Shown in pieces: positions 42,660 through 52,273 of a DNA stretch of 64,000 nucleotides. The DNA is from Magnetococcales bacterium WMHbinv6 (GTDB lineage Bacteria; Pseudomonadota; Magnetococcia; Magnetococcales; Magnetaquicoccaceae). A program made the translations under genes and the position numbers. The stretch covers positions 46,545 to 110,544 of the forward strand of contig PDZV01000007.1 of the NCBI GenBank assembly GCA_002753135.1. Reading direction: 5' to 3'. Numbering within the stretch: the first letter of the stretch is position 1; each line of letters starts with the position of its first letter. Under the pieces are notes generated by a model. The model saw only the letters and a program-made list of their open reading frames with translations, had not been told where the DNA came from and made no database searches.

Positions 42660-43814
42660 ATGAAGCCGAATGACTCTCCCCTCGACCTGGCCATCGAACT
42701 GATCCGGGTAGCTTCCATCTCACCTCGGGATGAAGGGTGTCAGGCACTGATCGGTCATTTTTTGCAACAGTTGGGTTTTACGGTCTATTCTCTGCGTTTC
42801 GGCCAGGTGGATAATCTTTACGCCCGTCTGGGCGAGCGGGGAAAACATTTTTGCTTTGCTGGTCATACCGATGTGGTGACCCCTGGAGATGTCAGCCGCT
42901 GGCGCAGCCCGCCTTTCGCTGCCGCAATCCAGGATGGTCTGCTGATCGGACGCGGGGCCAACGACATGAAAGGGGGCGTGGCTGCCATGCTGGCCGCTGC
43001 TGCCCGCTTTTTGCAGCAACATCCCGGTTTTGCCGAACAGAACAGCCTCTCCTTTCTGATCACCGGCGACGAAGAAGGGAGTGCTGTCGATGGCACCGTC
43101 AAGGTGCTGGAGTGGCTGCGACAACGCCGGGAACAACTCGATTATTGCCTGGTCGGCGAACCCACCTGCATGCAGCAGTTGGGCGACGGCCTGAAAATCG
43201 GTCGCCGTGGCTCCCTGAATGCCGAGTTGATTTTTCACGGCAAACAGGGCCACGTCGCCTATCCCCATCTGGCCGACAACCCGATCCATCGGGCCGCCCC
43301 CCTGCTCGACCGTCTGGCCCGCCACCGCTTCGACGAAGGCAATGACCATTTTCCCCCCACCACCCTGCAAATGACCAATCTGCAGGCCGGGGACGGCTCC
43401 GACAATGTCATTCCCGGCAGCCTGCGCGTGGCCTTCAATTTTCGTTTTGGCACCGCCAGCAGCCCGGAAACATTGCTGGCACAGGTACGGGCCATCCTCG
43501 ATCAGGCCGATCCGCCTCTGCCCTATACCTTGACCAGCCACCTTTCCGGACATCCCTTCCAGACCGAGGGGGGGAGGCTCCTGCAGGCCTTGCAGCACAG
43601 CATCACCGAGATTCTCGGCATCACCCCCAACCCCAATACCGCCGGGGGAACCTCCGATGCCCGTTTCATCTCCCTGGATTGTCCGCAGACCCTGGAGTTC
43701 GGCCTTTTTTCACCGACCATTCACCAGATCGATGAACGTGTCCCGGTAGTGGAACTGGAACGGTTGACGAGGGTCTATACCCATCTCCTGCACACCCTCT
43801 TTCCTCACCCATGA
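42660..43814 (+). CDS. dapE: Succinyl-diaminopimelate desuccinylase
   Basis: A di-zinc hydrolase releasing succinate to give LL-diaminopimelate. The 384-residue M20-type protein shows FAGHTDVVTPGD with the first metal His and Asp, GRGANDMKGGVAAML, ITGDEEGSAVDGT with the catalytic Glu pair, VGEPT, and NTAGGTSDARFI near the end, typical of DapE. The ATG at 42660 is chosen; the frame is open far upstream only because it shadows the creA-like gene. Confidence 0.95.
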   Translation: MKPNDSPLDLAIELIRVASISPRDEGCQALIGHFLQQLGFTVYSLRFGQVDNLYARLGERGKHFCFAGHTDVVTPGDVSRWRSPPFAAAIQDGLLIGRGANDMKGGVAAMLAAAARFLQQHPGFAEQNSLSFLITGDEEGSAVDGTVKVLEWLRQRREQLDYCLVGEPTCMQQLGDGLKIGRRGSLNAELIFHGKQGHVAYPHLADNPIHRAAPLLDRLARHRFDEGNDHFPPTTLQMTNLQAGDGSDNVIPGSLRVAFNFRFGTASSPETLLAQVRAILDQADPPLPYTLTSHLSGHPFQTEGGRLLQALQHSITEILGITPNPNTAGGTSDARFISLDCPQTLEFGLFSPTIHQIDERVPVVELERLTRVYTHLLHTLFPHP

Positions 43815-43821
43815 GCCGACA

Positions 43822-44580
43822 ATGGTTACCCTGACCGAATTGGAACGTTACTGTCATACCCTGCTCAACTGTGCCTCCATCTCCGACTATGCCCCGAACG
43901 GGGTACAAGTGCGGGGAGGGGAAGAGATCCATCGTCTCGTCAGCGGTGTTTCGGCCTGCATGGCCCTTTTTGAGCAGGCCACGGCGCAACAGGCTGATCT
44001 GATTCTGGTCCATCATGGCATGTTTTGGGACAAAGATCCCCGCGTCGTCGAGGGTTCTCTGAAAAAACGTCTGCAACACCTGCTGCAACACAACCAGACC
44101 TTGATGGCCTTTCATCTGCCACTGGATGCCCATGCCACCTTGGGCAACAATGCACAGATACTGCAGCGTCTCAATCTGACCCCGGGCAAACCTTTCGGCC
44201 TCTACCGTGGCAGTCACCTCTCGGCCATCGGACAATGTCCGCAAGGGATCCCGCTCGATGAGATGGTCCAGAGCATTCACACCCTTTTCGGCGGTCAGCC
44301 TTTGCTTTTGCCTTTCGGTCCACCGCTGATTCACCAGGTCGCCTCGTGCAGTGGCGCTGCCCCGGAATTGATTCGCGAAGCCAAACAAAAAGGGGCTGAC
44401 CTGTTTTTGACCGGTGAAGCCACCGAATATGTCTACCACTTTGCCGCCGAAGAGGAGATCCACTTTGTCGCCGTCGGCCATCACCGCAGCGAATCGTTCG
44501 GTGTGCAGGCACTCGGAGAGACTCTGGCCAAACAGTTTGATCTGCAACACCAGTTTATCGATATTGCCAATCCGATTTGA
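43822..44580 (+). CDS. NIF3/YbgI-family metal-binding protein
   Basis: A 252-residue member of the NIF3/YbgI family (often labelled GTP cyclohydrolase 1 type 2 homologue). It shows DYAPNGVQV, the metal-binding LVHHGMFWD, FHLPLDAH, SCSGAAPELIREA and the C-terminal VAVGHHRSESFGVQAL with the remaining metal His/Glu. The biochemical role is not settled. The start lies 7 bp after dapE, so it is probably the last gene of the dap operon. Confidence 0.9.
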   Translation: MVTLTELERYCHTLLNCASISDYAPNGVQVRGGEEIHRLVSGVSACMALFEQATAQQADLILVHHGMFWDKDPRVVEGSLKKRLQHLLQHNQTLMAFHLPLDAHATLGNNAQILQRLNLTPGKPFGLYRGSHLSAIGQCPQGIPLDEMVQSIHTLFGGQPLLLPFGPPLIHQVASCSGAAPELIREAKQKGADLFLTGEATEYVYHFAAEEEIHFVAVGHHRSESFGVQALGETLAKQFDLQHQFIDIANPI

Positions 44581-44734
44581 ATTTTTCCCATAAAAACTGT
44601 TAATTATTCCCCTGCTGCAAGTCATTGACCCATGGCTTGATTCGTCTCATACTGCCCCTTCTCGTTTTTTGTCAAGGAGGAGGCGATGACGCACAGGGAG
44701 GTTCTGGCGCAAAACTGAGCGTTCGAGGCAAATT

Positions 44735-47107
44735 ATGAAAGATTGGAAAATCAGCATTAAGTTAGGTGCAGGGTTTGCTGCCGTCCTGTTGCTCAGCCTG
44801 TTGATCAGCCTGATCGGCTACATCAGTCTGCATGAACTGGGCGATCGCATGCATATCAGCCATGCCATGTTTAATCTGGAACAGGCCGTCAGCGAGATGG
44901 CCGTTGCTGAAAAAAGTTTTATCATTGCTGGCGATAATAAATATTTTGAAGAAAATCGAACACATACCAATCAAATCAAACAGTCAGCCGCCCACAGTCG
45001 TGATCAACTGTTCCGACTGGCGGATGACAAAGCGGCCATGGACGAAGTGATTGCCGCCACCAATCTCTATGAAGCGCTCTTTCGCAAATACGGTGAACTG
45101 GGGGAGAGATGCCTGCACTTGTTGGCCAAGCAGCGCGAAGCGGCCAAAATGATTGATCAGAGCATCACGATCACCGTCAGCGGCCAAGAACAGAAATTGG
45201 ATGGACAAATCCAGGAGTTGGCCCGCTTAAGCGGTAAAAATGCCGATGGCAGCCAGATACAAGAGAAGGTTGCCATCGTCAAAGAGCGCACGCGCAAAGT
45301 AACCCTGCTGACCACCGTGCGTAGCCAGTTCAAGGAGGCTCGCATCGCTGAAAAAGAGATCATTCTCTCGCACGGCAAAGATGAGCAGCAGATTCAACGC
45401 AACCAGAGCAACAGTATCCAGGCCTTGAAGCATGTGCGCGAATTGCTGCCTACCTATCGCGATCCCGCCGACGTGGAACATATGCAACATATCGCCTCTA
45501 CCCTGGAAGGGTATCAGTCGCGCATGCAACAGATTGTCAGCGGCTTGCACGAGCAAGAAAAAGTTGTCCAAGAGTTGCGCAAGGAGAGGCATCATCTGAA
45601 CAAACTCATCGAAAATACCGTTACGCATCAAGAGCAGTTGGCCATCGCTCAAATGGGCCGATCCAGTTGGATGATCACCATTATCAGTCTGATCGTCGTT
45701 GCCCTGGGAGTAACCATCTCGTTATGGGTCACCCGCATGATTGTCCAAGGCCTGCAGTGCAGTGTAGCCTTTGCCCACCGTATTGCCGCCGGGGATCTGA
45801 CGGCCACCATCCAGTGCCAACAAAAAGATGAAGTCGGTCAATTGGCCTCTGCTTTGGCCACCATGGCCGGGGATCTGTCGCAGGTGATCAGCGACATCAT
45901 GAACAAGGCCCGCCATTTGGATAAAAGTGCCGATGAACTCAATGGCGTTGCCGGTGAGATGACCAACGGTTCGGACACCCTTTCCCAGCAGGCCACGCAG
46001 GTGGCTGCGTCCAGTGAAGAGATGAGCACCACCATGGACACCATTGCCGCAGCGGCGCAAGAGATGTCGATCAACATGGAAAATGTCGCCAAAGCCGCCG
46101 AGCAGATGGAAAGCAACATGAGTACCATCTCCGCCGCCGCAGAGGAGGCCAGCATCAACCTCAGCACCGTGGCGCAAGCCTCGGCGCAGAGCAGTACCAG
46201 CGTGGCCCATGTGCAAAGCTCGGCCCGACAAACCAGCCACAGTGTATCGGCCACCGCCTCCTCGGTCGAAGAGATCAACCGGACTCTGGCCGAAGTGCGT
46301 CAGTTATGCGAAACCGCAGCTGGCGAAGCCGGACAGGCCAGCGACAGCGCCAAACAGTCATCAAGCATGATGAATCGTCTCTCCACCTCTGCCCAGGAGA
46401 TCGGCAAAGTGGTGGTCGTCATCAACAGCATTGCTGAACAGACCACCATGCTGGCACTGAATGCCTCGATTGAGGCTGCCGGAGCCGGTGATGCAGGCAA
46501 AGGGTTTGCCGTGGTGGCCAACGAGGTGAAAGCCCTGGCGCAACAGGTTGCCGAGGCCACACAAATGATCGCCAGTCAAATCGAAGCGATTCAACACAAT
46601 GCCCGGGATGTGGGACAGGCCAATCAGGATGTGACAACCCTGATTCGTCGCTTAAGTCAATCCAATGCCGACATACTCAGCGCCGTCAACGAGCAGAGCC
46701 AATCCCTGACAGCCATCACCCAGTCGATGGGCAGCATCTCCCGCGATACGGGCGAAGTCACCCGTCGTCTGGAAGAGACCAGCAACGGTATCGGCGATGT
46801 GGCGCGCAGTGTCAGCGAAATTTCTACCGGTATCGAAGAGGTGACCCGCAACGTCACCGAAGCCTCTGTGGGAGTTTCGGAGATGACGCGCCGCATCGGG
46901 GAGACCTCCACCGGTGCTGATGATGTCACCCGTAACGTCACGGCAGCCTCCGACACCATCCGTCTGGTCGCCAACAACATGGTGCAGGTCAACCGGGCGG
47001 CAGAAAAGATGCAATCGTTGAGCAGTACGGTCGACAAGCGGGCAAAAGAGATGGGTGTGATCGCCAACGAACTGAATGAACAGCTGGCCCGTTTCCAGGT
47101 TGCATAA
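44735..47107 (+). CDS. Methyl-accepting chemotaxis protein
   Basis: A 790-residue chemoreceptor: membrane segment at about 7-29, a large all-helical periplasmic domain (30-305, resembling the helical bimodular HBM type), a second membrane segment at about 309-332, HAMP (332-385), and the cytoplasmic hairpin with the conserved tip EQTTMLALNASIEAAGAGDA, AGKGFAVVANEVKALA, from about 568. Adaptation helices flank the tip. The descending arm contains several near-repeats (VTRNVTEASVGV, VSEISTGIEEV, IGETSTGADDV). There is no C-terminal CheR-docking pentapeptide. It pairs functionally with the flagellar genes further right. Confidence 0.93.
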   Translation: MKDWKISIKLGAGFAAVLLLSLLISLIGYISLHELGDRMHISHAMFNLEQAVSEMAVAEKSFIIAGDNKYFEENRTHTNQIKQSAAHSRDQLFRLADDKAAMDEVIAATNLYEALFRKYGELGERCLHLLAKQREAAKMIDQSITITVSGQEQKLDGQIQELARLSGKNADGSQIQEKVAIVKERTRKVTLLTTVRSQFKEARIAEKEIILSHGKDEQQIQRNQSNSIQALKHVRELLPTYRDPADVEHMQHIASTLEGYQSRMQQIVSGLHEQEKVVQELRKERHHLNKLIENTVTHQEQLAIAQMGRSSWMITIISLIVVALGVTISLWVTRMIVQGLQCSVAFAHRIAAGDLTATIQCQQKDEVGQLASALATMAGDLSQVISDIMNKARHLDKSADELNGVAGEMTNGSDTLSQQATQVAASSEEMSTTMDTIAAAAQEMSINMENVAKAAEQMESNMSTISAAAEEASINLSTVAQASAQSSTSVAHVQSSARQTSHSVSATASSVEEINRTLAEVRQLCETAAGEAGQASDSAKQSSSMMNRLSTSAQEIGKVVVVINSIAEQTTMLALNASIEAAGAGDAGKGFAVVANEVKALAQQVAEATQMIASQIEAIQHNARDVGQANQDVTTLIRRLSQSNADILSAVNEQSQSLTAITQSMGSISRDTGEVTRRLEETSNGIGDVARSVSEISTGIEEVTRNVTEASVGVSEMTRRIGETSTGADDVTRNVTAASDTIRLVANNMVQVNRAAEKMQSLSSTVDKRAKEMGVIANELNEQLARFQVA

Positions 47108-47186
47108 ACGGCAAAGCGGCTCAGAACAGCAGCAGGCAGGTTTACGCCGCCAGATTGCGCCGCCAAATTGGCCCTGCTTTGCTGAC

Positions 47187-48074
47187 TCAGCTGGAGGTCT
47201 CTTTTTGCGTCAGTGGATACCAAACCCGCCAGATAGCCTCCAGGGCGGTCAAACCGCCGATCGGCAGCGAAACATGGCGCGCCTTGCGCACATGATGCTC
47301 AAACGGATTGATCCGGATCAGGTTGGCATGATGCACTTTGCCATAGAATTCAGAGCGGTGGCGGATCACCGGCAAGGTGGTTCCGGCACCAATCTCGATG
47401 ATCACCAGCCGGGCATCATCCAACATCATCTCTTCCAGCCACTGCCACAAACATTCACCTTGCAGTTTGCTGCGCGCATCAACCCATGATTTATCGTTGA
47501 ACAACAACACATTGGGCCGGGCTATGGCACCGCAGTGCGGACAGGTCGGCAAAGGACCAATCGCCTGCAAGGTTTCTGAGCTGATGGCCAGATGAATCTC
47601 ATCGGCGCTCCACACCTCCTGGCGACAGGGACGGCTGCATTGCAGGTACTGGACGGAACCATGGCACTCTTCAATCCGTTGCGGATCGAAGCCTGCGGTT
47701 TGGAATTGTCCGTCCACATTGGAAGTCAGCACAAAACAGCCCCGTGGCGGACACTGGCCCATGGCCAGCAGGCGAACAAAACCCGGATGGGGGGTGGTAC
47801 GGCGAAAAATGTTAAGCCGGTGCCCGTAAAAACCCCAGGCCAGGCGTGGATGTTGCTTGAACCATCTTGGATCGGCCACCTCTTCAAAGGCCAGATTCAT
47901 TTTCTGAATCGCCGGATAGGCACGCCAGAACCCATCTTTGTTGCGAAAATCAGGCAAACCGGAATCCACCCCCATGCCTGCTCCGGCAGTGATCAACAGA
48001 CCATCGGCACCGGCAAGCAACTCGGCAGCGCGTTGAATCCGATCAGAAAAATCCTTTTCTTTCTCCTGTTTCAC
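47187..48074 (-). CDS. Sir2-family NAD-dependent deacylase (sirtuin)
   Basis: A 295-residue sirtuin that would use NAD+ to remove acyl groups from lysines, or act as a NADase. It shows the NAD motif ITAGAGMGVDSGLPDFR, LTSNVDGQF, and the catalytic His in IEECHGSVQYLQC. The zinc site uses cysteines in QCSRPC and TCPHCG. IEIGAGTTLPVIR closes the NAD fold. The start is a GTG at 48074 with gggaggtg 6 bp upstream; the longer frame is rejected. It is not clearly of SIRT5 type. It lies 34 bp downstream of the ABC exporter on the same strand. Confidence 0.88.
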   Translation of the reverse strand: MKQEKEKDFSDRIQRAAELLAGADGLLITAGAGMGVDSGLPDFRNKDGFWRAYPAIQKMNLAFEEVADPRWFKQHPRLAWGFYGHRLNIFRRTTPHPGFVRLLAMGQCPPRGCFVLTSNVDGQFQTAGFDPQRIEECHGSVQYLQCSRPCRQEVWSADEIHLAISSETLQAIGPLPTCPHCGAIARPNVLLFNDKSWVDARSKLQGECLWQWLEEMMLDDARLVIIEIGAGTTLPVIRHRSEFYGKVHHANLIRINPFEHHVRKARHVSLPIGGLTALEAIWRVWYPLTQKETSS

Positions 48075-48108
48075 TGCCGCACCTCCCTTTTCGCTGTTTT
48101 GCAGCTGG

Positions 48109-50238
48109 TCAGAAGCTGTTCTGTTGATCCCACAGGTGCCGGTAGATGGCGCAGCGCTCCAATAAAACGGCATGCGGGGCAAAATCAACCACCTCTCCGC
48201 GATCCAGCACCAGAATGGCATGGGTCGAAGTCAACGAAGAGAGCCGGTGTGAGACGATGAGCATGGTACGACCTTCAGCAATTTTATTCAGGCTTTGCCG
48301 GATGATGGCCTCACTTTCCGGATCGAGAGCGCTGGTCGCCTCATCAAAGATCAGCAGACGAGGCCGCAACAGCAAGGCACGGGCAATCGCCAGGCGCTGT
48401 CTTTGTCCACCGGAAAAGTTGGTTGCTCCCTCTTCGACGCGGGTATCATAGGAGTGGGAGAGCCGATCGATGAACTCATCGGCACCGGCCAGTTTGGCCG
48501 CTTCGATCACTTCAGCCAACGAGGCATCCGGTTTGCCTGCGGCAATGTTGTCGCGCACCGTACCGCGAAAAAGAATATTATCCTGCAACACCACCCCGAT
48601 TGAGCGGCGCAAATGGGGCAAATCGTAGTGGCGAATGTCATTGCCATCAAGCGTCACCATCCCCTCTTCGACCAGATGGATACACTGGATCAAGCGGGTA
48701 ATGGTGGTTTTGCCGGAGCCGGAACGACCGACAACCCCGATCACCTGACCTTCCTGGACAGCAAAAGAGACGTTGCGCAAGGCCGGCAAGGCACTATTGC
48801 GATAGCGGAAGGTGACATCTTTGAACTCCAACTGACCGCGCACTTCCGGGCGAATTCCCCGGCGGTTGGGATCCCGTTCGGGCGGAAAGTTCATCACATG
48901 ACCCAACATCTGCACCGACAGGGCTGTTTGCTGGTATTGGTTGATCATCGCCACAATCTGCACCAAAGGTTGGGTAACCCGTTGCGAGAGCATGTTGAAG
49001 GCCACCAAAGCCCCGATGCTGATATCACCGGAAAAGACCAGATAGATACCCAGACTCAGCACGGTCAAACCCATACCGCCCTGCAACAGATGGGTCAGGG
49101 TGGCCGCAATGGCACTGAACTGACCAACGGAAGTCCGCTGGGCGATGCAGTTGGCCACACTGCGATCCCAGGCCGCTTTGCGCAGCGGCTCCAAAGCCAG
49201 TGACTTGATGGCCCGCATGCCGGTGACCGTCTCCACCAGATCGGCATTGCGTGCCCCTTCCGCGTTGTACAACTCTTCCAGGCGGCGTTTGAAAGCGGGA
49301 ATCAGAATACCGATAATGGCGGCAATTCCCAGGGTAAACAACAACACAACGCTGGTCAGCACACCGCTGTACAAGGTCAGACCGATCAACAGCAACGGCA
49401 AAGAGGAGGCTTGCAATAACGTATTGAACAAGCCACCGGTCAAAAAGCCACGAATCGATTCGGTCTGCTGCATGTGGCGAATCAAAACGCCGGTGGGCAT
49501 GCTCTCAAAGAAGGGCATCGGCAGGCGCAACAGATGTTCAAAGGTGCGCACAATCAACTGGGCGTCAATTTTGTTGGTGGCATAGATCATCAGCATCTGT
49601 TGCACATAGGTGAACAGGCTGTCAAACAGGGTGGCAATGACCAGAATCACGGTCAGGGTAAACAAGGTCTGTTGACTTTGATGCGGCACCACCTTGTCAA
49701 GCATGATTTGAAAAGCCAACGGCATGACAAAACTGAGCAGGTTGACCATGGTAGCGGCCACAATCACATCCCGGAAATAGCGGGAGTTTTTCATGATCTC
49801 TGGCATGAACCAGCGCAGATTAAAGGGACGAGAACTGTCACCCAGATCGTATTCCCGTTTAATCAACAAAAGCGAGCCGTTCCACTGTTCCACAAACTGT
49901 TGTCGCGGAATCAGCTGCAGCCCGGCCTGTTCACTGTTGGGATCCATCACCGCGACACTTTCGCTGCCGTCGGCGGTGTTGACCACGCTGGCAACAATCA
50001 CCCAATGACCACTTTGCCGCTCCACCATCACCGGATAGGCGCTGCCCAGGTTGGCCAAATCCTGCCATTTGCGTTTTTTCAGCAGTTTGCCCTGCAAACC
50101 GACATCGCTCATCAGGCGCAATACAGAGCCGATAATATCATCCTCTTTGGCCCCTAAAAATCTTTCCGGGGTCACTTCGATACCGTGGTGCTGACAAATC
50201 AGAAAAAAACACCGCAGCGAAGTCAAAAACGGTGTCAT
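48109..50238 (-). CDS. Type I secretion ABC exporter with degenerate C39-like domain
   Basis: A 709-residue HlyB-type transporter: a C39-like N-terminal domain (1-125), six membrane helices (about 155-420), and an ABC ATPase (about 475-705) with GRSGSGKT, the signature FSGGQRQR, Walker B RLLIFDEATSALD and the H-loop VSHRLSS. The N-terminal domain lacks the catalytic Cys in a QxxxxDC context, so it is a substrate-docking domain as in HlyB. The ATG at 50238 gives the normal HlyB-like N-terminus; TTG 50277 is possible. Longer starts are excluded if the promoter at 50345-50373 is real. No membrane-fusion protein, TolC or RTX substrate gene is adjacent. Confidence 0.88.
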   Translation of the reverse strand: MTPFLTSLRCFFLICQHHGIEVTPERFLGAKEDDIIGSVLRLMSDVGLQGKLLKKRKWQDLANLGSAYPVMVERQSGHWVIVASVVNTADGSESVAVMDPNSEQAGLQLIPRQQFVEQWNGSLLLIKREYDLGDSSRPFNLRWFMPEIMKNSRYFRDVIVAATMVNLLSFVMPLAFQIMLDKVVPHQSQQTLFTLTVILVIATLFDSLFTYVQQMLMIYATNKIDAQLIVRTFEHLLRLPMPFFESMPTGVLIRHMQQTESIRGFLTGGLFNTLLQASSLPLLLIGLTLYSGVLTSVVLLFTLGIAAIIGILIPAFKRRLEELYNAEGARNADLVETVTGMRAIKSLALEPLRKAAWDRSVANCIAQRTSVGQFSAIAATLTHLLQGGMGLTVLSLGIYLVFSGDISIGALVAFNMLSQRVTQPLVQIVAMINQYQQTALSVQMLGHVMNFPPERDPNRRGIRPEVRGQLEFKDVTFRYRNSALPALRNVSFAVQEGQVIGVVGRSGSGKTTITRLIQCIHLVEEGMVTLDGNDIRHYDLPHLRRSIGVVLQDNILFRGTVRDNIAAGKPDASLAEVIEAAKLAGADEFIDRLSHSYDTRVEEGATNFSGGQRQRLAIARALLLRPRLLIFDEATSALDPESEAIIRQSLNKIAEGRTMLIVSHRLSSLTSTHAILVLDRGEVVDFAPHAVLLERCAIYRHLWDQQNSF

Positions 50239-50344
50239 GCCGCCAGGCTGGGCGATGGGTTCAGTGCTGCTCAAAATGGTTTGGGAAAGTGGACAACCAC
50301 TTCCCCCCTCTGCAAACGGGAAAAGGAAATCAGCCAAAGTTGTT

Positions 50345-50373
50345 ATTGTACCATACTGCCTCTCTCTCTGCAA
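50345..50373 (-). promoter_or_regulatory. Sigma-70 promoter for the ABC exporter
   Basis: On the minus strand, TTGCAG, a 17-bp spacer and TACAAT form a good promoter, with transcription predicted to start near 50338. This sets a limit on the gene start downstream. Confidence 0.55.
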
Positions 50374-50379
50374 AAGAGA

Positions 50380-50408
50380 TTCGCAAGAGGCGAAAAAGGT
50401 GCTAGAGT
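50380..50408 (+). promoter_or_regulatory. Weak sigma-70 promoter for aroE
   Basis: TTCGCA, 17 bp, TAGAGT: four of six matches at each hexamer with ideal spacing, 48 bp before aroE and divergent from the exporter promoter. Confidence 0.35.
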
Positions 50409-50456
50409 GTTAAATTGTGTCACAAGAAAGCAAAACTCTTCCCGTCGGGAGTAGCC

Positions 50457-51341
50457 ATGTCTGCCAACCTTTGCACCGATACCTTTCCCCGTCTGCCGGA
50501 CGCGCAGACCCGTTTATTGGGTGTGATCGGCCATCCGGTCAGTCACTCTTTGTCACCGGCCATCCACAATCCGGCCCTGGCCATGCTGGGGTTGAACATG
50601 CGTTATCTGGCCTTTCCGGTCCATCCCGACCGTTTGCCGCAGGCGGTGCGTGGCTTTGCCGCCATGGGCATGCTGGGTTTCAACGCCACCGTACCGCACA
50701 AAGAGGCCCTGGTACCCCTGATGGATTGGCTGGAACCGCTGGCCCAGCGAATTGGTGCCGTCAATACGGTTCTGATTGATGAACAAGGCCGTTTGCACGG
50801 CTACAACACCGATGCACCCGGCTTTGTCGATGCGTTGCTGGAGCGCCATCCTCTCTCTCTGCGCCAGTGCAATGTGGTGCTGCTCGGTGCCGGAGGGGCG
50901 GCCCGCGGTGTGGTCGCCGGGCTGCTGGAGGCAGGTTGTCAACGCATCACGGTGGCCAACCGCACCGTGGCACGTGCGGCACAACTGATTGCCGATCTGG
51001 CCAGCCACTATCCAACCGCCGCACTGCATGCCGCCCCGATGCAGGAGGCGGCCCTGCCACTGGAGCGCTGCGATCTGCTGATCAACACCACCCTGCTTGG
51101 CCTGCACGATCAGGAACCTTTTCCTCTGTCGTTGCACGCCCTGCCAGCCCAAGCCCTGGTGTGCGACATTGTCTACGCCCCGGCGGAAACCCCCTTGTTG
51201 CGGGCCGCCCGGCAACGAGGTCTGGCAACCTTGAATGGTCTTGGCATGCTGTTGCATCAAGCCAGCCGGGCCTTTACCCTGTGGACCGGGCAGAAGATGC
51301 CGCTTGACTTTGTCCGGCAACGACTGCTGGATATGCTTTGA
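50457..51341 (+). CDS. aroE: Shikimate dehydrogenase
   Basis: Reduces 3-dehydroshikimate to shikimate with NADPH in aromatic amino acid synthesis. The 294-residue protein shows GVIGHPVSHSLSPAIHN, GFNATVPHKEALVPLMD with the catalytic Lys, GAVNTVL, YNTDAPGF, the nucleotide motif GAGGAARGV, VANRT, and GLGMLLHQA. The ATG at 50457 has gggag upstream. The PDZ gene follows after 17 bp. Confidence 0.95.
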   Translation: MSANLCTDTFPRLPDAQTRLLGVIGHPVSHSLSPAIHNPALAMLGLNMRYLAFPVHPDRLPQAVRGFAAMGMLGFNATVPHKEALVPLMDWLEPLAQRIGAVNTVLIDEQGRLHGYNTDAPGFVDALLERHPLSLRQCNVVLLGAGGAARGVVAGLLEAGCQRITVANRTVARAAQLIADLASHYPTAALHAAPMQEAALPLERCDLLINTTLLGLHDQEPFPLSLHALPAQALVCDIVYAPAETPLLRAARQRGLATLNGLGMLLHQASRAFTLWTGQKMPLDFVRQRLLDML

Positions 51342-51358
51342 TTTTTGGAGTTGCAACC

Positions 51359-52132
51359 ATGTTGCCACCCTTTGCGCGCCGTCTCTTGCTGTTGCCTCTG
51401 TGTCTGTTCTTGTGGCCGAAAGCGGTACAGGCCGCCGGCTGGCTTGGTGCCGCCATGCAGCCGCCAGCCGGGGTACAGATTGCCGAAATCTACAAGGAGA
51501 GCCCGGCAGATCAGGCCGGTCTGCGCAAAGGGGATCTGATCCGTGCCGTCAACGAGACGCCGCTGCGCTCTCTGGACCATTGGCAGGAATGGCTGCAACA
51601 GCAACCACCCGGTCAGGAGGTGGTGCTGACCATCTGGCGCCGTGGTGAAGAGTTGCGTCTGAAAGCCATTCTGGACAATGCTGACGACCATCTGCCAGAA
51701 AACAGTCGCTGGACGGCAGCCAGCCCGGATCATCCGTCATCTGCGGCCCGCATGCCCTCGCCGCCAGCACCACCTGCCATCATCGAACCCGCTCCCCCGC
51801 CACCCATCCCGACCCCGGAACCACCCCGGGCTCGGCTCAGTACACCGCCACGAGAACCACCGCCACCCCCGCCCGCCACCTGGTTGGGCATCGCCTCCAA
51901 CGCCGGCACGGGAGGGGTGACCATTCTTGATGTGGCACCCGGCAGCCCCGCCGAGCAGGCCGAATTGCGCCGGGGTGATCTGCTGATTGCCATCAACCGC
52001 CAGGCCGTCACCTCACCGGAAGCTCTCAGCCAACTGCTGAACCGCGCACGACCCGGTGAGTGGGTGGAGATTACCATCGAACGGGAAGGACGGGTCCGCA
52101 TGCTGCAGGCACAATTGACGGCACCTCCCTGA
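51359..52132 (+). CDS. Exported double-PDZ protein
   Basis: A 257-residue protein with a signal peptide (LLLLPLCLFLWPKAVQA, about 1-26), a first PDZ domain (about 27-100; KESPADQAGLRKGDLIRAVN), a Pro-rich linker (about 120-175), and a second PDZ domain (about 177-255; VAPGSPAEQAELRRGDLLIAIN). No protease domain is present, so it is a periplasmic adaptor or substrate-binding module, possibly working with a separate protease. The ATG at 51359 has ttggag upstream. Confidence 0.85.
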   Translation: MLPPFARRLLLLPLCLFLWPKAVQAAGWLGAAMQPPAGVQIAEIYKESPADQAGLRKGDLIRAVNETPLRSLDHWQEWLQQQPPGQEVVLTIWRRGEELRLKAILDNADDHLPENSRWTAASPDHPSSAARMPSPPAPPAIIEPAPPPPIPTPEPPRARLSTPPREPPPPPPATWLGIASNAGTGGVTILDVAPGSPAEQAELRRGDLLIAINRQAVTSPEALSQLLNRARPGEWVEITIEREGRVRMLQAQLTAPP

Positions 52133-52273
52133 CGATCGGCAAACCGTCCTGCAGGGGCTGGTGCTTTTGCGTTCTTTTCTGGCAATCACCCCCGGAAATG
52201 GGTTACCATGGGCGCTTGGCTGCTTCTGCTCCATGCCCTTGCTGCACACTCTTTTGCCCTGGAAAGTGCCTGA

